Part shown: positions 35,603 to 45,776 of the stretch, piece after piece
Layout: every line of letters begins with the position of its first letter
How positions within the stretch are numbered: position 1 is the stretch's first letter
NCBI GenBank assembly: GCA_902577075.1
Contig: CACGXV010000004.1
Location: 20,181-84,180, forward strand
Direction: 5' to 3'
Source: an uncultured Pelagibacteraceae bacterium
Lineage (GTDB): Bacteria; Pseudomonadota; Alphaproteobacteria; Pelagibacterales; Pelagibacteraceae
DNA length: 64,000 nucleotides
Made by a program: the position numbers and the translations under genes
Notes under the pieces: model-generated
Databases searched by the model: none
What the model saw: only the letters and a program-made list of their open reading frames with translations
Told to the model about the DNA's origin: nothing

Positions 35603-35859
35603 TTATTTGTTAAATATCTTTCTTTTAAATTTTTTCTTAGTTTATAATTTTTTTTTAATTTATACTCTTCTTTCATAGCTTTACTTTTCCTGATATATTT
35701 TTTTTTATATATCAAAAACCATTTTCTTCCCTTCGTAAATTTGGCTCCTTTCGAACTATTGTGAAGCTCAAGTCTTTTTTTTATATTTTTTGTATAGCCT
35801 ACATAAGATATACAGCTATTTAGCTTTTTTGATAATAACAAATATACATAATAGCTCAT
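35599..35859 (-). CDS. GIY-YIG domain protein (UPF0213/YhbQ-like)
   Basis: An 86-residue single GIY-YIG domain. The motif is YYVYLLLSKK...SYVGYTKNIKKRLELHN, with the YVGYT element replacing YIG and the conserved Arg and KGAKFTKGRKW block following. The conserved late Glu appears in KAMKEEYKLKK. Stand-alone proteins of this size are common in bacteria and poorly characterised; nuclease activity is possible. It is the first gene of the - strand glycosyltransferase series. Confidence 0.85.
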   Translation of the reverse strand: MSYYVYLLLSKKLNSCISYVGYTKNIKKRLELHNSSKGAKFTKGRKWFLIYKKKYIRKSKAMKEEYKLKKNYKLRKNLKERYLTNK

Positions 35860-35901
35860 TATGCTTTATATTTATTAAAATTAATAAAAAAAACAATTTC
35901 T

Positions 35902-36864
35902 ATGTTTATACGACATTTAAAGAAACAAAGTAGATTCAAAAGATTTCTTTTAAAAATTCTTAATATTTATGCATTTGAAAAGGAAACTTTTAAATTGATT
36001 AACCCACTCTCTAAAAATATTTCTTCAAACTACTATAAGTTAAATGATAAGACCTTTATTCTTTCAAGTGGATATTTAAATTTAAAAAGAAAAATTAAAA
36101 AAATAGATATCTACTTTAGATACGCGCCAAATAACCAACTTTGGAACTCATCTAAAAGATGGAAAAGAATAATCCAAAATATCAATAAAGAAGATTTAAT
36201 TTTGACTACATTAAATAGTTTAAAGAATAGTATATTATTTTTTCTAGAAAATAATAAAATTGATATAACTATTAATTTAATTTCAGACGCATCTAATCCA
36301 AAATTTGACTTATTGGTAAAAAAACTACTCAATAATAGAAATTTTAATATTAATTTTTTTGAAACTAAAAAATCAGGAAATAGAGGTTCCTTCTTAGAAT
36401 GTTGTGATCAAGCTAAAAATGCAGAGGATATAATTTTTTTTATTGAAGATGATTATTTGTTTGAAAAAAAATGTATTGACGAAATGGTCTTTGCGTATTC
36501 CAGAATATCTACAATGTTAGATAACGATATATTTTTATGTCCAAGTGATTATCCTTTTTATTATGATGCTAATTATCATACATCCCTATTTATAGGTAAA
36601 AATTATAGATGGAGAACAGTTTTTGAAACATTATTAACTTTTATGTTTTCAAAAAAAATTTTAGATAAATATGAGAACAATATTAGATTAATAGGGGAAC
36701 AAGAAAATCATCCTTTTGAAAAACCTTTACATTCTGTCTACTTAGAACAACCATGTTTGTCACCAGTAGGAACACTATCGCATCATATCTCAAAAAGTGT
36801 CCCATCCGTAAATGAGGATTGGTTAAAAACTTGGAATGTTAATTTTATAAAATCTGAAAATTAA
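35902..36864 (+). CDS. Putative GT-A glycosyltransferase
   Basis: A 320-residue protein, no signal peptide. The centre has a GT-A-like fold pattern: ITINLISDASNPKFD (sugar-nucleotide region), SGNRGSFLECCDQAKNAEDIIFFIEDDYLF (about 156-186), where EDD is the DxD-like metal site, and a C-terminal HPFEKPLHSVYLEQPCLSP. It is not close to a named family that I recognise. Divergent from the GIY-YIG gene and convergent with hppA; the other glycosyltransferases of the island face the opposite way. Confidence 0.65.
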   Translation: MFIRHLKKQSRFKRFLLKILNIYAFEKETFKLINPLSKNISSNYYKLNDKTFILSSGYLNLKRKIKKIDIYFRYAPNNQLWNSSKRWKRIIQNINKEDLILTTLNSLKNSILFFLENNKIDITINLISDASNPKFDLLVKKLLNNRNFNINFFETKKSGNRGSFLECCDQAKNAEDIIFFIEDDYLFEKKCIDEMVFAYSRISTMLDNDIFLCPSDYPFYYDANYHTSLFIGKNYRWRTVFETLLTFMFSKKILDKYENNIRLIGEQENHPFEKPLHSVYLEQPCLSPVGTLSHHISKSVPSVNEDWLKTWNVNFIKSEN

Positions 36865-36868
36865 TTTT

Positions 36869-38974
36869 TTATCCAGCAATAACTGCCAACAACAACAATG
36901 CTACAATATTTGTTATTTTAATCATAGGATTCACCGCAGGTCCAGCTGTGTCTTTATAAGGGTCACCTACAGTGTCACCAGTAACAGCTGCTTTGTGTGC
37001 TTCAGAACCTTTTCCACCAAATTTTCCATCCTCAATATATTTTTTAGCGTTATCCCATGCTCCACCACCGGCTGTCATAGATACTGCAACAAATAAACCT
37101 GTGATAATTACTCCTAAAAGCATTGCACCAACTGCTGATAAAGCGGCCACTTGTCCACCTATAAAATAAATAATTATATAAAGAACTATAGGAGATAAAA
37201 CTGGCAACAACGATGGAATTATCATTTCTTTAATAGCTGCTTTTGTCAATAGATCGACTAATCTACCGTAATCTGGTTTTGCCTTACGCTTCATTATACC
37301 AGGTATTTTCTTGAACTGTCTTCTAACCTCAATAACCACGGCACCCCCTGCTCTACCAACTGCTTGCATACCCATAGATCCAAATAAATATGGAAGCATT
37401 CCACCAATTAATAAACCAACAACAACGAATGGGTTAGATAAATCAAATGTAACTATAATTCCTTCTAAATTAGATCCAGCAACTTTGGAAAAATGTTTAA
37501 TGTCTTCTGTATAAGCAGCAAATAAAACTAAAGCTCCAAGTCCTGCTGACCCTATTGCATAACCTTTTGTTACCGCTTTTGTAGTATTCCCAACCGCATC
37601 TAATGCATCAGTCGTTTTTCTAACATTTTTTGGAAGATTAGACATTTCTGCAATTCCCCCAGCATTATCAGTAACTGGACCATATGCATCTAAAGCTACA
37701 ACCATACCAGCAAGAGCCAGCATTGTGGTGACTGCAATTGCAATCCCATACAAACCTGCAATATGATTAGTCAATAATATTCCACCAACAATAATTAATG
37801 CAGGGATAGCTGTTGCTTCCATCGAAACTGCCAATCCTTGAATGACATTTGTACCATGACCCGTTGTTGAAGATTGAGCAACACTTTTAACTGGTCTATA
37901 GTCTGTGCCTGTATAGTATTCAGTAATCCATATAATTAATCCTGTGATAACAAGACCTATTATTCCACAAAAATATAAGCTTAAGCCAGTAAATGATTTT
38001 TCGTTTACAACGTACTCAGTAGTGAAACCAATTACATATTTAGTAATAGGATACAAGATAATTAGAGAGCTTATTGCAGTTATAACAAATCCTTTATACA
38101 TCGCCTTCATAATATTTTTATCATTACCGAGTGTTACAAAAAAAGTACCTAAAATTGATGTAAGTATGCATGCGCCACCAATCGCTAAAGGATAAATCAT
38201 CATACTGAAGTCACCGATAAAAAATATTGAAGACAGAACCATTGTAGCAACAATTGTTACAGCATAAGTTTCAAACAAATCTGCTGCCATACCTGCGCAG
38301 TCTCCAACATTGTCACCAACATTATCAGCAATTACGGCAGGGTTTCTAGGATCATCTTCAGGAATACCTGCTTCTACTTTGCCAACTAAATCGGCACCAA
38401 CATCTGCACCTTTAGTAAAAATTCCTCCACCTAGTCTTGCAAATATAGATATCAGAGAAGCACCAAAACCAAGCGCAACTAAAGCATTAACTATTTCTCT
38501 TTCATCTATACCAATCTTTACAAGAAAATAATAATAAACTGCAATTGATAACAGAGCTAGTCCAGCGACCAACATTCCAGTTACAGCTCCTGATTTAAAA
38601 GCAATTGATAGACCACTTGCAAGGCTTTTTCTTGAAGCTTCAGCTGTTCTTACATTTGCTTGAACTGAAACAAGCATACCAACATATCCAGCTATTCCTG
38701 ACAATGCAGCTCCAATTAAGTAGCCTAGACCTACTAAAGGACTAAATGCAACAGAAATAATAATCAAAACAACAACTCCAACTATTGCAATAGTTTTATA
38801 TTGTCTGTTTAAATATGCACGAGCACCTACTTGAATAGCCGAAGCTATTTCGATCATTTTAGCATTACCAGAACTTGAGTTTAAGATATTTCGACCTGTA
38901 AAAAATCCGTAAATGATTGATATAATTCCTGCTGCTATAATGTATAAAAGTATTGTTTCTGTTGATGAGTTCAT
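36869..38974 (-). CDS. hppA: K+-independent H+-translocating pyrophosphatase
   Basis: A 701-residue membrane-bound pyrophosphatase with about 16 transmembrane helices that pumps protons using PPi hydrolysis. The PPi-binding loops are intact: [44 protein letters not shown] region (about 183-226) and the C-terminal [12 protein letters not shown] and [15 protein letters not shown]. In [17 protein letters not shown] the Lys occupies the place that distinguishes K+-independent enzymes from K+-dependent ones. It has its own upstream gap of about 75 bases. Energy-conserving proton pumping suits an oligotroph. Confidence 0.97.
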   Translation of the reverse strand: MNSSTETILLYIIAAGIISIIYGFFTGRNILNSSSGNAKMIEIASAIQVGARAYLNRQYKTIAIVGVVVLIIISVAFSPLVGLGYLIGAALSGIAGYVGMLVSVQANVRTAEASRKSLASGLSIAFKSGAVTGMLVAGLALLSIAVYYYFLVKIGIDEREIVNALVALGFGASLISIFARLGGGIFTKGADVGADLVGKVEAGIPEDDPRNPAVIADNVGDNVGDCAGMAADLFETYAVTIVATMVLSSIFFIGDFSMMIYPLAIGGACILTSILGTFFVTLGNDKNIMKAMYKGFVITAISSLIILYPITKYVIGFTTEYVVNEKSFTGLSLYFCGIIGLVITGLIIWITEYYTGTDYRPVKSVAQSSTTGHGTNVIQGLAVSMEATAIPALIIVGGILLTNHIAGLYGIAIAVTTMLALAGMVVALDAYGPVTDNAGGIAEMSNLPKNVRKTTDALDAVGNTTKAVTKGYAIGSAGLGALVLFAAYTEDIKHFSKVAGSNLEGIIVTFDLSNPFVVVGLLIGGMLPYLFGSMGMQAVGRAGGAVVIEVRRQFKKIPGIMKRKAKPDYGRLVDLLTKAAIKEMIIPSLLPVLSPIVLYIIIYFIGGQVAALSAVGAMLLGVIITGLFVAVSMTAGGGAWDNAKKYIEDGKFGGKGSEAHKAAVTGDTVGDPYKDTAGPAVNPMIKITNIVALLLLAVIAG

Positions 38975-39048
38975 TAGTTCCTTTGTTAAATATATTTATG
39001 GGGTCAATGTAATACAAAAAAAATTATAAAACGCAATGTTTAACTTCA

Positions 39049-40011
39049 TTAGAAATTATGGGAATATCCCTCATTATATCTGTGTTTTATAAGGTTTTTA
39101 TTATGTATAATTTGATTACTTTTAATTTCATTAGTTAAATCTCCTATTAAAGTCACTTTTTGATTCATTCGTTTAAATAAAGATTTGATATATTTTCTAT
39201 TTGACTTAGATGAGGTAAATAGAATTTGATAATCATCTCCTTTAGAAATAAAACTTATTTTTTTTTTATTAGTTTTGACGAGATAAGATTTAAGTTTTGA
39301 TGAAATAGGTATCTTTTCAACATCCAATCTAAAATATAAATTACTTGTATTAATTAATTTAGATAAATCACCAAATAAACCGTCAGATATATCTATTGAT
39401 GAATTGGCAAATTTTATTATTTTTGAGCTAATTTTTGAAGGTAAATCTGGCATATAATATTTTTGAATAAAATATTTTCTTAGCTTGGTTTTTTTTAAAA
39501 ATAACTTTTTTTTCAAAATTAATAAACCCAAATAACTATCACCGAGGTTTCCTGTAACATAAATATCATCTTTATTTTTACATTTATTTCTTCTGACTAT
39601 TCTTTTTGAATAACCCATACTAGTTATTGTGAATGTTGTTTTATTTGATCTTGTTGTATCACCACCTGACAATTTTATTTTATATTTTTTTTGCTCTTGT
39701 TTTAAACTTTTATGTATTAGGTTTAAATTTTTTTTTGAAAAAGATTTTTTATTTCCACTGGCACCAATAAAAATAAACTTTGGTTTTACAGCCTTGCAAT
39801 ACAAATCTGATATTGAAGATCTTACTATTTTTTTAATTACTAAATCAGGTTTTTTAAAATCAAGAAAATGAACTCCCTCAACATAAGTATCAGAAGAAAC
39901 AACAACATTATTTTTTTTATCAAAAAAAACATCATCGTTTAAATTTAATGCTGATGGATTATTATAAGTTAATTTTTTGAAATACTTTTGAATTAAAGCA
40001 AATTCATTCAT
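39049..40011 (-). CDS. thiL: Thiamine-monophosphate kinase
   Basis: A 320-residue kinase that makes thiamine pyrophosphate from thiamine phosphate. Family motifs: MNEFALIQKYFKKLT, SSDTYVEGVHFL, IGASGNKKS, LSGGDTTRSNKTTFTITSMG (about 115-135), VTGNLGDSYLGLL and IDISDGLFGDLSKL. It overlaps nusB by 8 nt, the common ribH-nusB-thiL order. Confidence 0.94.
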   Translation of the reverse strand: MNEFALIQKYFKKLTYNNPSALNLNDDVFFDKKNNVVVSSDTYVEGVHFLDFKKPDLVIKKIVRSSISDLYCKAVKPKFIFIGASGNKKSFSKKNLNLIHKSLKQEQKKYKIKLSGGDTTRSNKTTFTITSMGYSKRIVRRNKCKNKDDIYVTGNLGDSYLGLLILKKKLFLKKTKLRKYFIQKYYMPDLPSKISSKIIKFANSSIDISDGLFGDLSKLINTSNLYFRLDVEKIPISSKLKSYLVKTNKKKISFISKGDDYQILFTSSKSNRKYIKSLFKRMNQKVTLIGDLTNEIKSNQIIHNKNLIKHRYNEGYSHNF

Positions 40012-40408
40012 TGCTAATTCTAATTTTTTTTGAAATTTTATCTAATAATGCATTTAAGTATTTAGTTTGTGAGTCATCAATAAAAAAATTTGATGCCTTT
40101 AAATACTCATTAATAATGATTTTGATAGAAGTATTTGGTTTGTATAAAAATTCAAAAATTGCACTTTTGATAATAATTTGAAAAACTTTATCCATATTTT
40201 TAATTTTCAAATCCTGATTTAAATGGTTATCGATCTCTGCATTTATTAATTCTTCTCTCTCTAAAGTGCCGTTGACAATATCTTTAATAAATTTTTTAAA
40301 CCTGTGTTTTGGAAAACTGATATTTTCCTCATTGTTATAAAGTTTTCCATAAAGTTTTTGAATAATTATCACTCTAGGATTTCTTTGTGGAGAAAATTGA
40401 ATAGTCAT
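40004..40408 (-). CDS. nusB: Transcription antitermination protein NusB
   Basis: A 134-residue all-helical RNA-binding protein that acts with NusE on rRNA boxA sites. Conserved points: PRVIIIQKLYGKLY at the N-terminus, IIKSAIFEFLYKPNTSIKIIINEYLKASNFFIDDSQTKYLNALLDKI (about 83-130), where a NEYxxxxxxF pattern is typical. Sits between ribH and thiL. Confidence 0.93.
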   Translation of the reverse strand: MTIQFSPQRNPRVIIIQKLYGKLYNNEENISFPKHRFKKFIKDIVNGTLEREELINAEIDNHLNQDLKIKNMDKVFQIIIKSAIFEFLYKPNTSIKIIINEYLKASNFFIDDSQTKYLNALLDKISKKIRISNE

Positions 40409-40411
40409 AAT

Positions 40412-40798
40412 TTATTGAAAGAGAACTGATAATACTGCTTCTGCTGCTTCAGATCCTTTCTTACCACGTTCTACAGCTTGTTTTTTACTTAAGCATGTGA
40501 TCACACCGTTTCCAACAGGTTTCCTTGATGTAATTGATAATGTCATTAATGCGTCCGTTGTAGATTTGGATATAAAATCAAAATGTGGTGTTTGTCCTTT
40601 AATCACACATCCTAAAGCTATAAATCCATTAAATTTTTTTAAATTCTTGGCGATTGTAACAGGAATTTCAAAAGCGCCTGGTACCCTAATTACATCAATA
40701 TTACACTTATTTTTTATTTTATTTTTTGCACTTTTTAACAAAGAATTCGCAATGCTTTCATAATAACTTGCAACAACTATTAGAATTTTTTTTCTCAT
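40412..40798 (-). CDS. ribH: 6,7-dimethyl-8-ribityllumazine synthase
   Basis: A 128-residue enzyme that condenses the pyrimidine precursor with dihydroxybutanone phosphate. Motifs: ILIVVASYYESIANSLLKSA, VPGAFEIPVTIAKN, GCVIKGQTPHFDFI (catalytic His) and PVGNGVITCLSKKQAVER. At 128 residues it is short for the family, the C-terminus ending soon after the last conserved helix. Overlaps ribBX by 4 nt. Confidence 0.95.
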   Translation of the reverse strand: MRKKILIVVASYYESIANSLLKSAKNKIKNKCNIDVIRVPGAFEIPVTIAKNLKKFNGFIALGCVIKGQTPHFDFISKSTTDALMTLSITSRKPVGNGVITCLSKKQAVERGKKGSEAAEAVLSVLFQ

Positions 40799-41916
40799 TT
40801 TATAATTTCCTGTTTTTTTATTTTAATTCCATATCCGTCTAATCCTATCACTTTTTTTTTTGATCTAGTAACAAGTATCATATTTTTTATATTTAAAGAT
40901 TTAATAATTTGGGCTCCAATGCCATAATTTTTAATCAATTTATCATGACCTTTTTTGTAGAAAGTTTTACTTTTATACTGTTTGAGTGTTTGTGTTACTG
41001 ATTTCAAATTAGGATCTCTAATAAATACAAGAACACAATTATTGAATTTTTTAAAATAAGTAATTGTTTTATCAAATGAATTTGGCAGTTTTTGGTTAAT
41101 AAGATAATTTTGAACTACATTAGATGATATTACTCTTAATCGAGGTACTACTTCTTTTTTTAAAGTACCTTTGATTAATGCAAAGTTTTCAGACCCATCA
41201 AGGATATTTTCAAATACTTTAATTTTAAATTTTTGTTTTTGAACAATGATTGAAGAGGTTTTTTTTAATTTGATTAATTTCTCTCTCTTTAATCTATAAG
41301 CAATTAGATCCTCAATCTTTCCTATTTTAAGCTTATGTCTTTTTGCAAAATTAAATAATGTTTTGCCAGTAGCCATTTTTCCATCATCTGCCATAATTTC
41401 ACAAATGACTGCGGAATTATTTTTTTTGGCAAGTTTTGATATATCTACTGAAGCTTCTGTGTGTCCCGCTCGTACAAGAACACCCCCGTCTCTTGCTATA
41501 ACTGGAAATATATGTCCAGGAGATACTATATCAGTTTTTTTTGCACTTTTATTTGATGCAGCTTTAATTGTTTTCGCTCGATCATAAGCTGATATACCTG
41601 TAGTAACACCTTTTTTAGCCTCTATAGAATATGTGAAAGCAGTTTTGCTTCTAGATTGATTAATTGGTGAAGCTAAAGTTAGCCCGAGTTTTTTAGATTG
41701 CCCACTATCCATTGCTAAACAGATCAATCCTCTAGCATGTTTTGCCATAAAATTTATGTGTTTAGGGCTGACTGCAGATGTAGAAATTACTAAATCACCT
41801 TCATTTTCCATTTCTTCGTGTTTGCTTTCGTCATCAACAAGAATATACATTCCATTTTTTTTGACAGTCTTGATAATACTTTCTATTGAACTAAAATTAC
41901 TTTTTTTCATTAACAA
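40795..41916 (-). CDS. ribB: Dihydroxybutanone phosphate synthase with degenerate cyclohydrolase II half (RibBX)
   Basis: A 373-residue two-domain protein. Residues 1-205 are a complete RibB domain: VDDESKHEEMENEGDLV, MAKHARGLICLAM, SKTAFTYSIEAKKGVTTGISAYDRA, SPGHIFPVIARDGGVLVRAGHTEASVD. Residues 210-373 align with GTP cyclohydrolase II, but the Zn-binding GD-x7-C...CDC segment is replaced by SNVVQNYLINQKLPNSFD with no Cys. The late YGIGAQIIKSL and GLDGYGIKI blocks remain. This is the RibBX pattern, known to lack cyclohydrolase II activity. It overlaps ribH and ribE. Confidence 0.9.
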   Translation of the reverse strand: MLMKKSNFSSIESIIKTVKKNGMYILVDDESKHEEMENEGDLVISTSAVSPKHINFMAKHARGLICLAMDSGQSKKLGLTLASPINQSRSKTAFTYSIEAKKGVTTGISAYDRAKTIKAASNKSAKKTDIVSPGHIFPVIARDGGVLVRAGHTEASVDISKLAKKNNSAVICEIMADDGKMATGKTLFNFAKRHKLKIGKIEDLIAYRLKREKLIKLKKTSSIIVQKQKFKIKVFENILDGSENFALIKGTLKKEVVPRLRVISSNVVQNYLINQKLPNSFDKTITYFKKFNNCVLVFIRDPNLKSVTQTLKQYKSKTFYKKGHDKLIKNYGIGAQIIKSLNIKNMILVTRSKKKVIGLDGYGIKIKKQEIIK

Positions 41917-42490
41917 ACTTTTTTACATACTTAGACATAATATCTATTTCAACATTTACTAAATCATTTTTCTTTAAATTAATTAAATTTGTCAATTTTA
42001 ATGTGTGAGGTATAACCCATATTTCAAATGAATTTTTTTTAATTTTTGAAATAGTTAGAGATACTCCATTAATTAGTATAGATGCTTTTTCAACTAATTG
42101 TTTTTTAAATAAATTACTAATTTTAAAATCTAATATGTGTGACTTATCTACTTTTTTTATACTTTTTAAAGAACAGACTGTATCTACGTGACCTTGGCAG
42201 ATATGACCTGAAATATTATCACCAAATTTTAATGGTTTTTCTAAATTGATTTCATCACCAATTTTAATATTTTTGTATTTTGATTTAGCCAAAGTTTCAT
42301 TTGATAAATAAAATTCTAAAATCTTATTTTTATATGAGATTAAGGTAAGACAAACACCATCACAAGAAATTGAAATGCCTAGATTTTTTTTTGACACTTT
42401 TAAAGAAGACCTAATGAATAAATTGATTCCCTTAGTTCTTTTTTTTATACTGCTTATTTTCCCTTTGTTAAATATAATTCCATTAAACAT
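41897..42490 (-). CDS. ribE: Riboflavin synthase alpha chain
   Basis: A 197-residue enzyme that makes riboflavin from two lumazines. The two lumazine-binding repeats begin MFNGIIFNKGKISSI and GDNISGHICQGHVDTVC; SISCDGVCLTLIS and SILINGVSLTISKI are the matched second blocks. The N-terminal MFNGII replaces the usual MFTGII/V. It lies two bases from ribD upstream and overlaps ribBX downstream. Confidence 0.94.
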   Translation of the reverse strand: MFNGIIFNKGKISSIKKRTKGINLFIRSSLKVSKKNLGISISCDGVCLTLISYKNKILEFYLSNETLAKSKYKNIKIGDEINLEKPLKFGDNISGHICQGHVDTVCSLKSIKKVDKSHILDFKISNLFKKQLVEKASILINGVSLTISKIKKNSFEIWVIPHTLKLTNLINLKKNDLVNVEIDIMSKYVKKFVNEKK

Positions 42491-42491
42491 T

Positions 42492-43589
42492 TTAATAATA
42501 ATGAGTAAGTGTATCGTTACCTAAATATGTATTTATTTTTTTTTTATTTTTGTAGTTTTTATTAATCATTTTAACTAATGATGATATATTAATTTTATGT
42601 CTATTTAAGATTATTTTGTCGCTTTTAAAAAAATAGAATTCATTTAATAAATTTTCCTTAAGGAAATTAGTCATTAAATCCTTTCCGGACTCTATCAATA
42701 CCCTATGAAGTCCTAACGTATAAATTTTATGAGTAATTTTTTTAAGATTTAAATCTGAGTTATTTTCAGCCTTTTGGAAAATAAGTTTAACGCCTTTATT
42801 TTTTAACAATTTAATTTTTGAGATATTTTTAGAACTATGAAAGATAATCAATTTATTCTTTTTTGAATTTTTAATCACAAAACAATTTACTTTTATTTTT
42901 AAATTTTTATCAATTACTATTACTCTTGGTGAATATTTTTCTAATCCACTTAATCTACAATTTAGTTTAGGATTATCTGTATTAACAGTTTTGTAAGAGG
43001 TCAATATTGCATGATTTTGAAATCTTAAAATATGCGACACCTTTCTAGAATGCTCGTTTGTTATTGAAGAATTATTTCTTAAAATATTAAAATTTGATGA
43101 ACTTGCAATTTTTCCTATAATATAGGGAGCCTTTTTCAGTCTAATATAATTATATTCTTTATAAAGGTTGTAAACTTTATTTTTTTGAAGACCTGATTTT
43201 ACTTTTATATTTTTTGATTTTAATATTTTTTTTGTTTTATTAAAAGTTCGAAAATCTTTATCCTCTATTGAGTAATAAACCTTTTGAATTTTATTTTTAA
43301 TTATCGCATTTGTACATGGGGGTGTTTTTCCATGATGAGAACATGGCTCAAGTGTTGAATATAATGTTGTTCCTTTATTAAATCGATTTTTACTTAAAGC
43401 AATATTTTCTGCGTGTGGCCTACCTCCATAATTAGTAGTTGCAAACGATAATATTTTATTTTTTTTTACTATGATGCAACCAACAGATGGATTTGTTCCT
43501 GTTAAATATTTATTATTCTCTGCTAAGTTAATAGCAAAATTCATAATTTTTTTATCTAAGGATTTATAATTATCTTTTTTTAAAGACAT
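42492..43589 (-). CDS. ribD: Bifunctional riboflavin deaminase/reductase
   Basis: A 365-residue two-domain enzyme. The deaminase half has the zinc site [11 protein letters not shown] and [19 protein letters not shown] (about 80-110). The reductase half, ending [25 protein letters not shown], is more diverged and Lys/Asn-rich but of normal length. It overlaps nrdR by 20 nt; an nrdR-ribD order is common in alphaproteobacteria. Confidence 0.94.
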   Translation of the reverse strand: MSLKKDNYKSLDKKIMNFAINLAENNKYLTGTNPSVGCIIVKKNKILSFATTNYGGRPHAENIALSKNRFNKGTTLYSTLEPCSHHGKTPPCTNAIIKNKIQKVYYSIEDKDFRTFNKTKKILKSKNIKVKSGLQKNKVYNLYKEYNYIRLKKAPYIIGKIASSSNFNILRNNSSITNEHSRKVSHILRFQNHAILTSYKTVNTDNPKLNCRLSGLEKYSPRVIVIDKNLKIKVNCFVIKNSKKNKLIIFHSSKNISKIKLLKNKGVKLIFQKAENNSDLNLKKITHKIYTLGLHRVLIESGKDLMTNFLKENLLNEFYFFKSDKIILNRHKINISSLVKMINKNYKNKKKINTYLGNDTLTHYY

Positions 43590-44028
43590 CTATTCTATCC
43601 ACAAATTGAACAAAGTCTTTTTCTTCTCTAAAATTTCTATAAACAGATGCAAAACGAACATATGCTACAGGGTCAAGTTCTTTAAGTCCTTCCATGACCA
43701 TGGTCCCGATCGTGTTAGATGAAATTTCACTTTGACCTAATTCCTCAAGAGATCTGCTTATTTTTGAAATAAATTTTTCAGCTGTTTCTGTATCAATCGG
43801 TCTTTTTTTCAAAGCAACATATATTGATTTTGAAAGTTTTTCTCTATCAAATGATGATTTTCTTCCATTCTTTTTAACTACAGTTAATTCTCTAAATTGA
43901 ACTCTTTCAAATGTAGTAAATCTTTCACCACAACTACAAAGTCTTCTTCTTCTAATTGCCGTACCATCTTCTGTAGGTCTAGAGTCAACTACCGAGGTAT
44001 CACCTTTCTTGCTGCATGGACAAATCAT
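43570..44028 (-). CDS. nrdR: Transcriptional repressor NrdR with CxC zinc knuckles
   Basis: A 152-residue repressor of ribonucleotide reductase genes. The ATP-cone domain follows the zinc ribbon: [20 protein letters not shown] and [19 protein letters not shown]. The N-terminus reads [18 protein letters not shown] and [16 protein letters not shown]. Other NrdR proteins have CPxC and CxxC; here both pairs are CxC. In the first pair the second Cys is shifted by one without length change; in the second a residue is missing. It is upstream of ribD and downstream of glyA. Confidence 0.93.
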   Translation of the reverse strand: MICPCSKKGDTSVVDSRPTEDGTAIRRRRLCSCGERFTTFERVQFRELTVVKKNGRKSSFDREKLSKSIYVALKKRPIDTETAEKFISKISRSLEELGQSEISSNTIGTMVMEGLKELDPVAYVRFASVYRNFREEKDFVQFVDRIDVFKKR

Positions 44029-44037
44029 ACGATTAAA

Positions 44038-45348
44038 TTAACCTAAGTGCTTATATATAGGAAAATTTGAACATAGGCTAACAACTTCTTTTCTTACTTC
44101 ATCTTCAATTTTAGAGTTATCTTCAGGGTTTTCTGAAAGGCCTTGAATAGTTTTTGTTATTAAATCGCCTACTTTTTGAAATTCCTTTAAACCAAATCCT
44201 CTAGTTGTAGCAGCTTGAGAGCCTAGTCTGATTCCAGATGTTACCATTGGGCTTTCTGTATCAAAAGGAATACCGTTTTTGTTACATGTAATGTTTGCTC
44301 TTGATAAACTTTCAGAAGCTACATTTCCTTTTACATTAAAAGGTCTTAAATCGACTAACATTAAATGTGTGTCAGTACCCCCTGAATAAATTTTAAAACC
44401 GTTATTTTTTAAAGTTTCGGCTAAAATTTTTGCATTAGCTAAAACAGTTTTTATATATTCTTTAAACTCAGGTTTTAAAGCTTCTTTAAAGCCCACAGCC
44501 TTTGCAGCTATGATATGCATTAAAGGTCCTCCTTGATATCCTGGGAAAACAGCAGTGTTAAATTTTTTAGATAAATCTTCATGGTTGGTTAATATTATTC
44601 CACCTCTTGCACTTCTAAATACTTTGTGAGTAGTTGATGTAACTACATGAGCATAATCGCAAGGATTTGGGTATCCCTTACCAGCAACCAAACCAGAAAA
44701 ATGTGCCATATCAACCATTAAATATGCACCTACATTATCTGCAATTTCCCTAAACCTTTTAAAATCAATTACTCTAGAATAGGCGCTTCCACCTGCAATT
44801 ATAAGTTTAGGTTTGTGCTCAAGAGCAAGTTTTTCAACATTATCATAATCAATAAGCTCGGATTTTTTATCTACATCATATCCGATTGCATTAAACCATT
44901 TACCAGACATTGAAATTTTTAACCCATGTGTAATATGACCTCCTGAATTCAAGCTCATTCCCATGAAAGTATCACCTGGCTTTAACAAAGCTAAAAATAC
45001 CGCTCCATTTGCTTGTGCACCTGAATGAGGTTGCGCATTAGCAAATTTGCAATTAAATAACTCTTTAAGTCTGTCTATTGCAAGTTGTTCAGCTACATCA
45101 ACGTGTTCACAACCATTGTAATATCTTTTGCCTGGATAACCTTCAGCATATTTATTTGTTAGAACTGATCCTTGAGCTTCAAGAACTGCTTGGGATACGA
45201 TATTTTCAGATGCTATTAACTCTATGTGATTTTGTTGTCTAACTAACTCATCATTTATAGCTTTATAAATTTCAGGGTCACTATCCAACAAACTTTTTTC
45301 AAAAAAGTCTTTGTATTCACTGTTTAAATATTTTGTTTCACTTGACAT
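44038..45348 (-). CDS. glyA: Serine hydroxymethyltransferase
   Basis: A 436-residue PLP enzyme that interconverts serine and glycine with methylene-THF. Motifs: [64 protein letters not shown] and the PLP Lys in [15 protein letters not shown] (about 225-240). Ten bases upstream of nrdR and followed at the other side by rpiB, so the - strand block from the hydroxylase to thiL may be one long transcript. It can consume the glycine and methylene-THF released by SoxBDAG. Confidence 0.97.
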   Translation of the reverse strand: MSSETKYLNSEYKDFFEKSLLDSDPEIYKAINDELVRQQNHIELIASENIVSQAVLEAQGSVLTNKYAEGYPGKRYYNGCEHVDVAEQLAIDRLKELFNCKFANAQPHSGAQANGAVFLALLKPGDTFMGMSLNSGGHITHGLKISMSGKWFNAIGYDVDKKSELIDYDNVEKLALEHKPKLIIAGGSAYSRVIDFKRFREIADNVGAYLMVDMAHFSGLVAGKGYPNPCDYAHVVTSTTHKVFRSARGGIILTNHEDLSKKFNTAVFPGYQGGPLMHIIAAKAVGFKEALKPEFKEYIKTVLANAKILAETLKNNGFKIYSGGTDTHLMLVDLRPFNVKGNVASESLSRANITCNKNGIPFDTESPMVTSGIRLGSQAATTRGFGLKEFQKVGDLITKTIQGLSENPEDNSKIEDEVRKEVVSLCSNFPIYKHLG

Positions 45349-45352
45349 AAAT

Positions 45353-45775
45353 TTATATTTTTTTAACTCGTTTTAAATGCCTGCCTCCTTCAAATTTAGT
45401 ATTTAAGAATGCATTTATACATTTAAAGGCTAAATTTTTACTAATCAACCTTTCTCCTAATGTAATAACATTTGCATCATTATGCAATCTAGATAATTTG
45501 GCGTTTTTTACTGAATAACATAATGCAGCTCTAATGTTTTTATGCTTATTAGCAGACATCGACATACCCATTCCCGATCCACACACTAAAATACCAATAT
45601 TTTGTTTTTTATTTATTTTTTTAGATAATTTATGAGCATAATCAGGGTAATTTACAGATTTGGATGATTTCTCTGGTCCTAGATCAAATAAATTATATTT
45701 TTTTGAATATTTTTTTTTAATACTTTCTTTAAGATTAAACCCTGCGTGGTCAGATGCTATATATATATTTTTCAA
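45353..45775 (-). CDS. rpiB: Ribose-5-phosphate isomerase B
   Basis: A 140-residue isomerase between ribose-5-phosphate and ribulose-5-phosphate. Motifs: [64 protein letters not shown] (with the catalytic Cys), and [14 protein letters not shown]. The rpiB-glyA-nrdR order is widespread in alphaproteobacteria. Confidence 0.95.
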   Translation of the reverse strand: MKNIYIASDHAGFNLKESIKKKYSKKYNLFDLGPEKSSKSVNYPDYAHKLSKKINKKQNIGILVCGSGMGMSMSANKHKNIRAALCYSVKNAKLSRLHNDANVITLGERLISKNLAFKCINAFLNTKFEGGRHLKRVKKI

Positions 45776-45776
45776 A

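Noticed and set aside
36111..36332. Small reading frame opposite the GT-A gene
   Set aside because: It lies in antisense to a longer, better supported coding region and has no start context or family features.
28776..36868. Direct repeats as integration ends of the island
   Set aside because: No tRNA fragment or convincing matching direct repeat was found by eye at both island edges.
45349..45352. Glycine riboswitch before glyA
   Set aside because: Only four bases separate glyA from rpiB; no leader exists.
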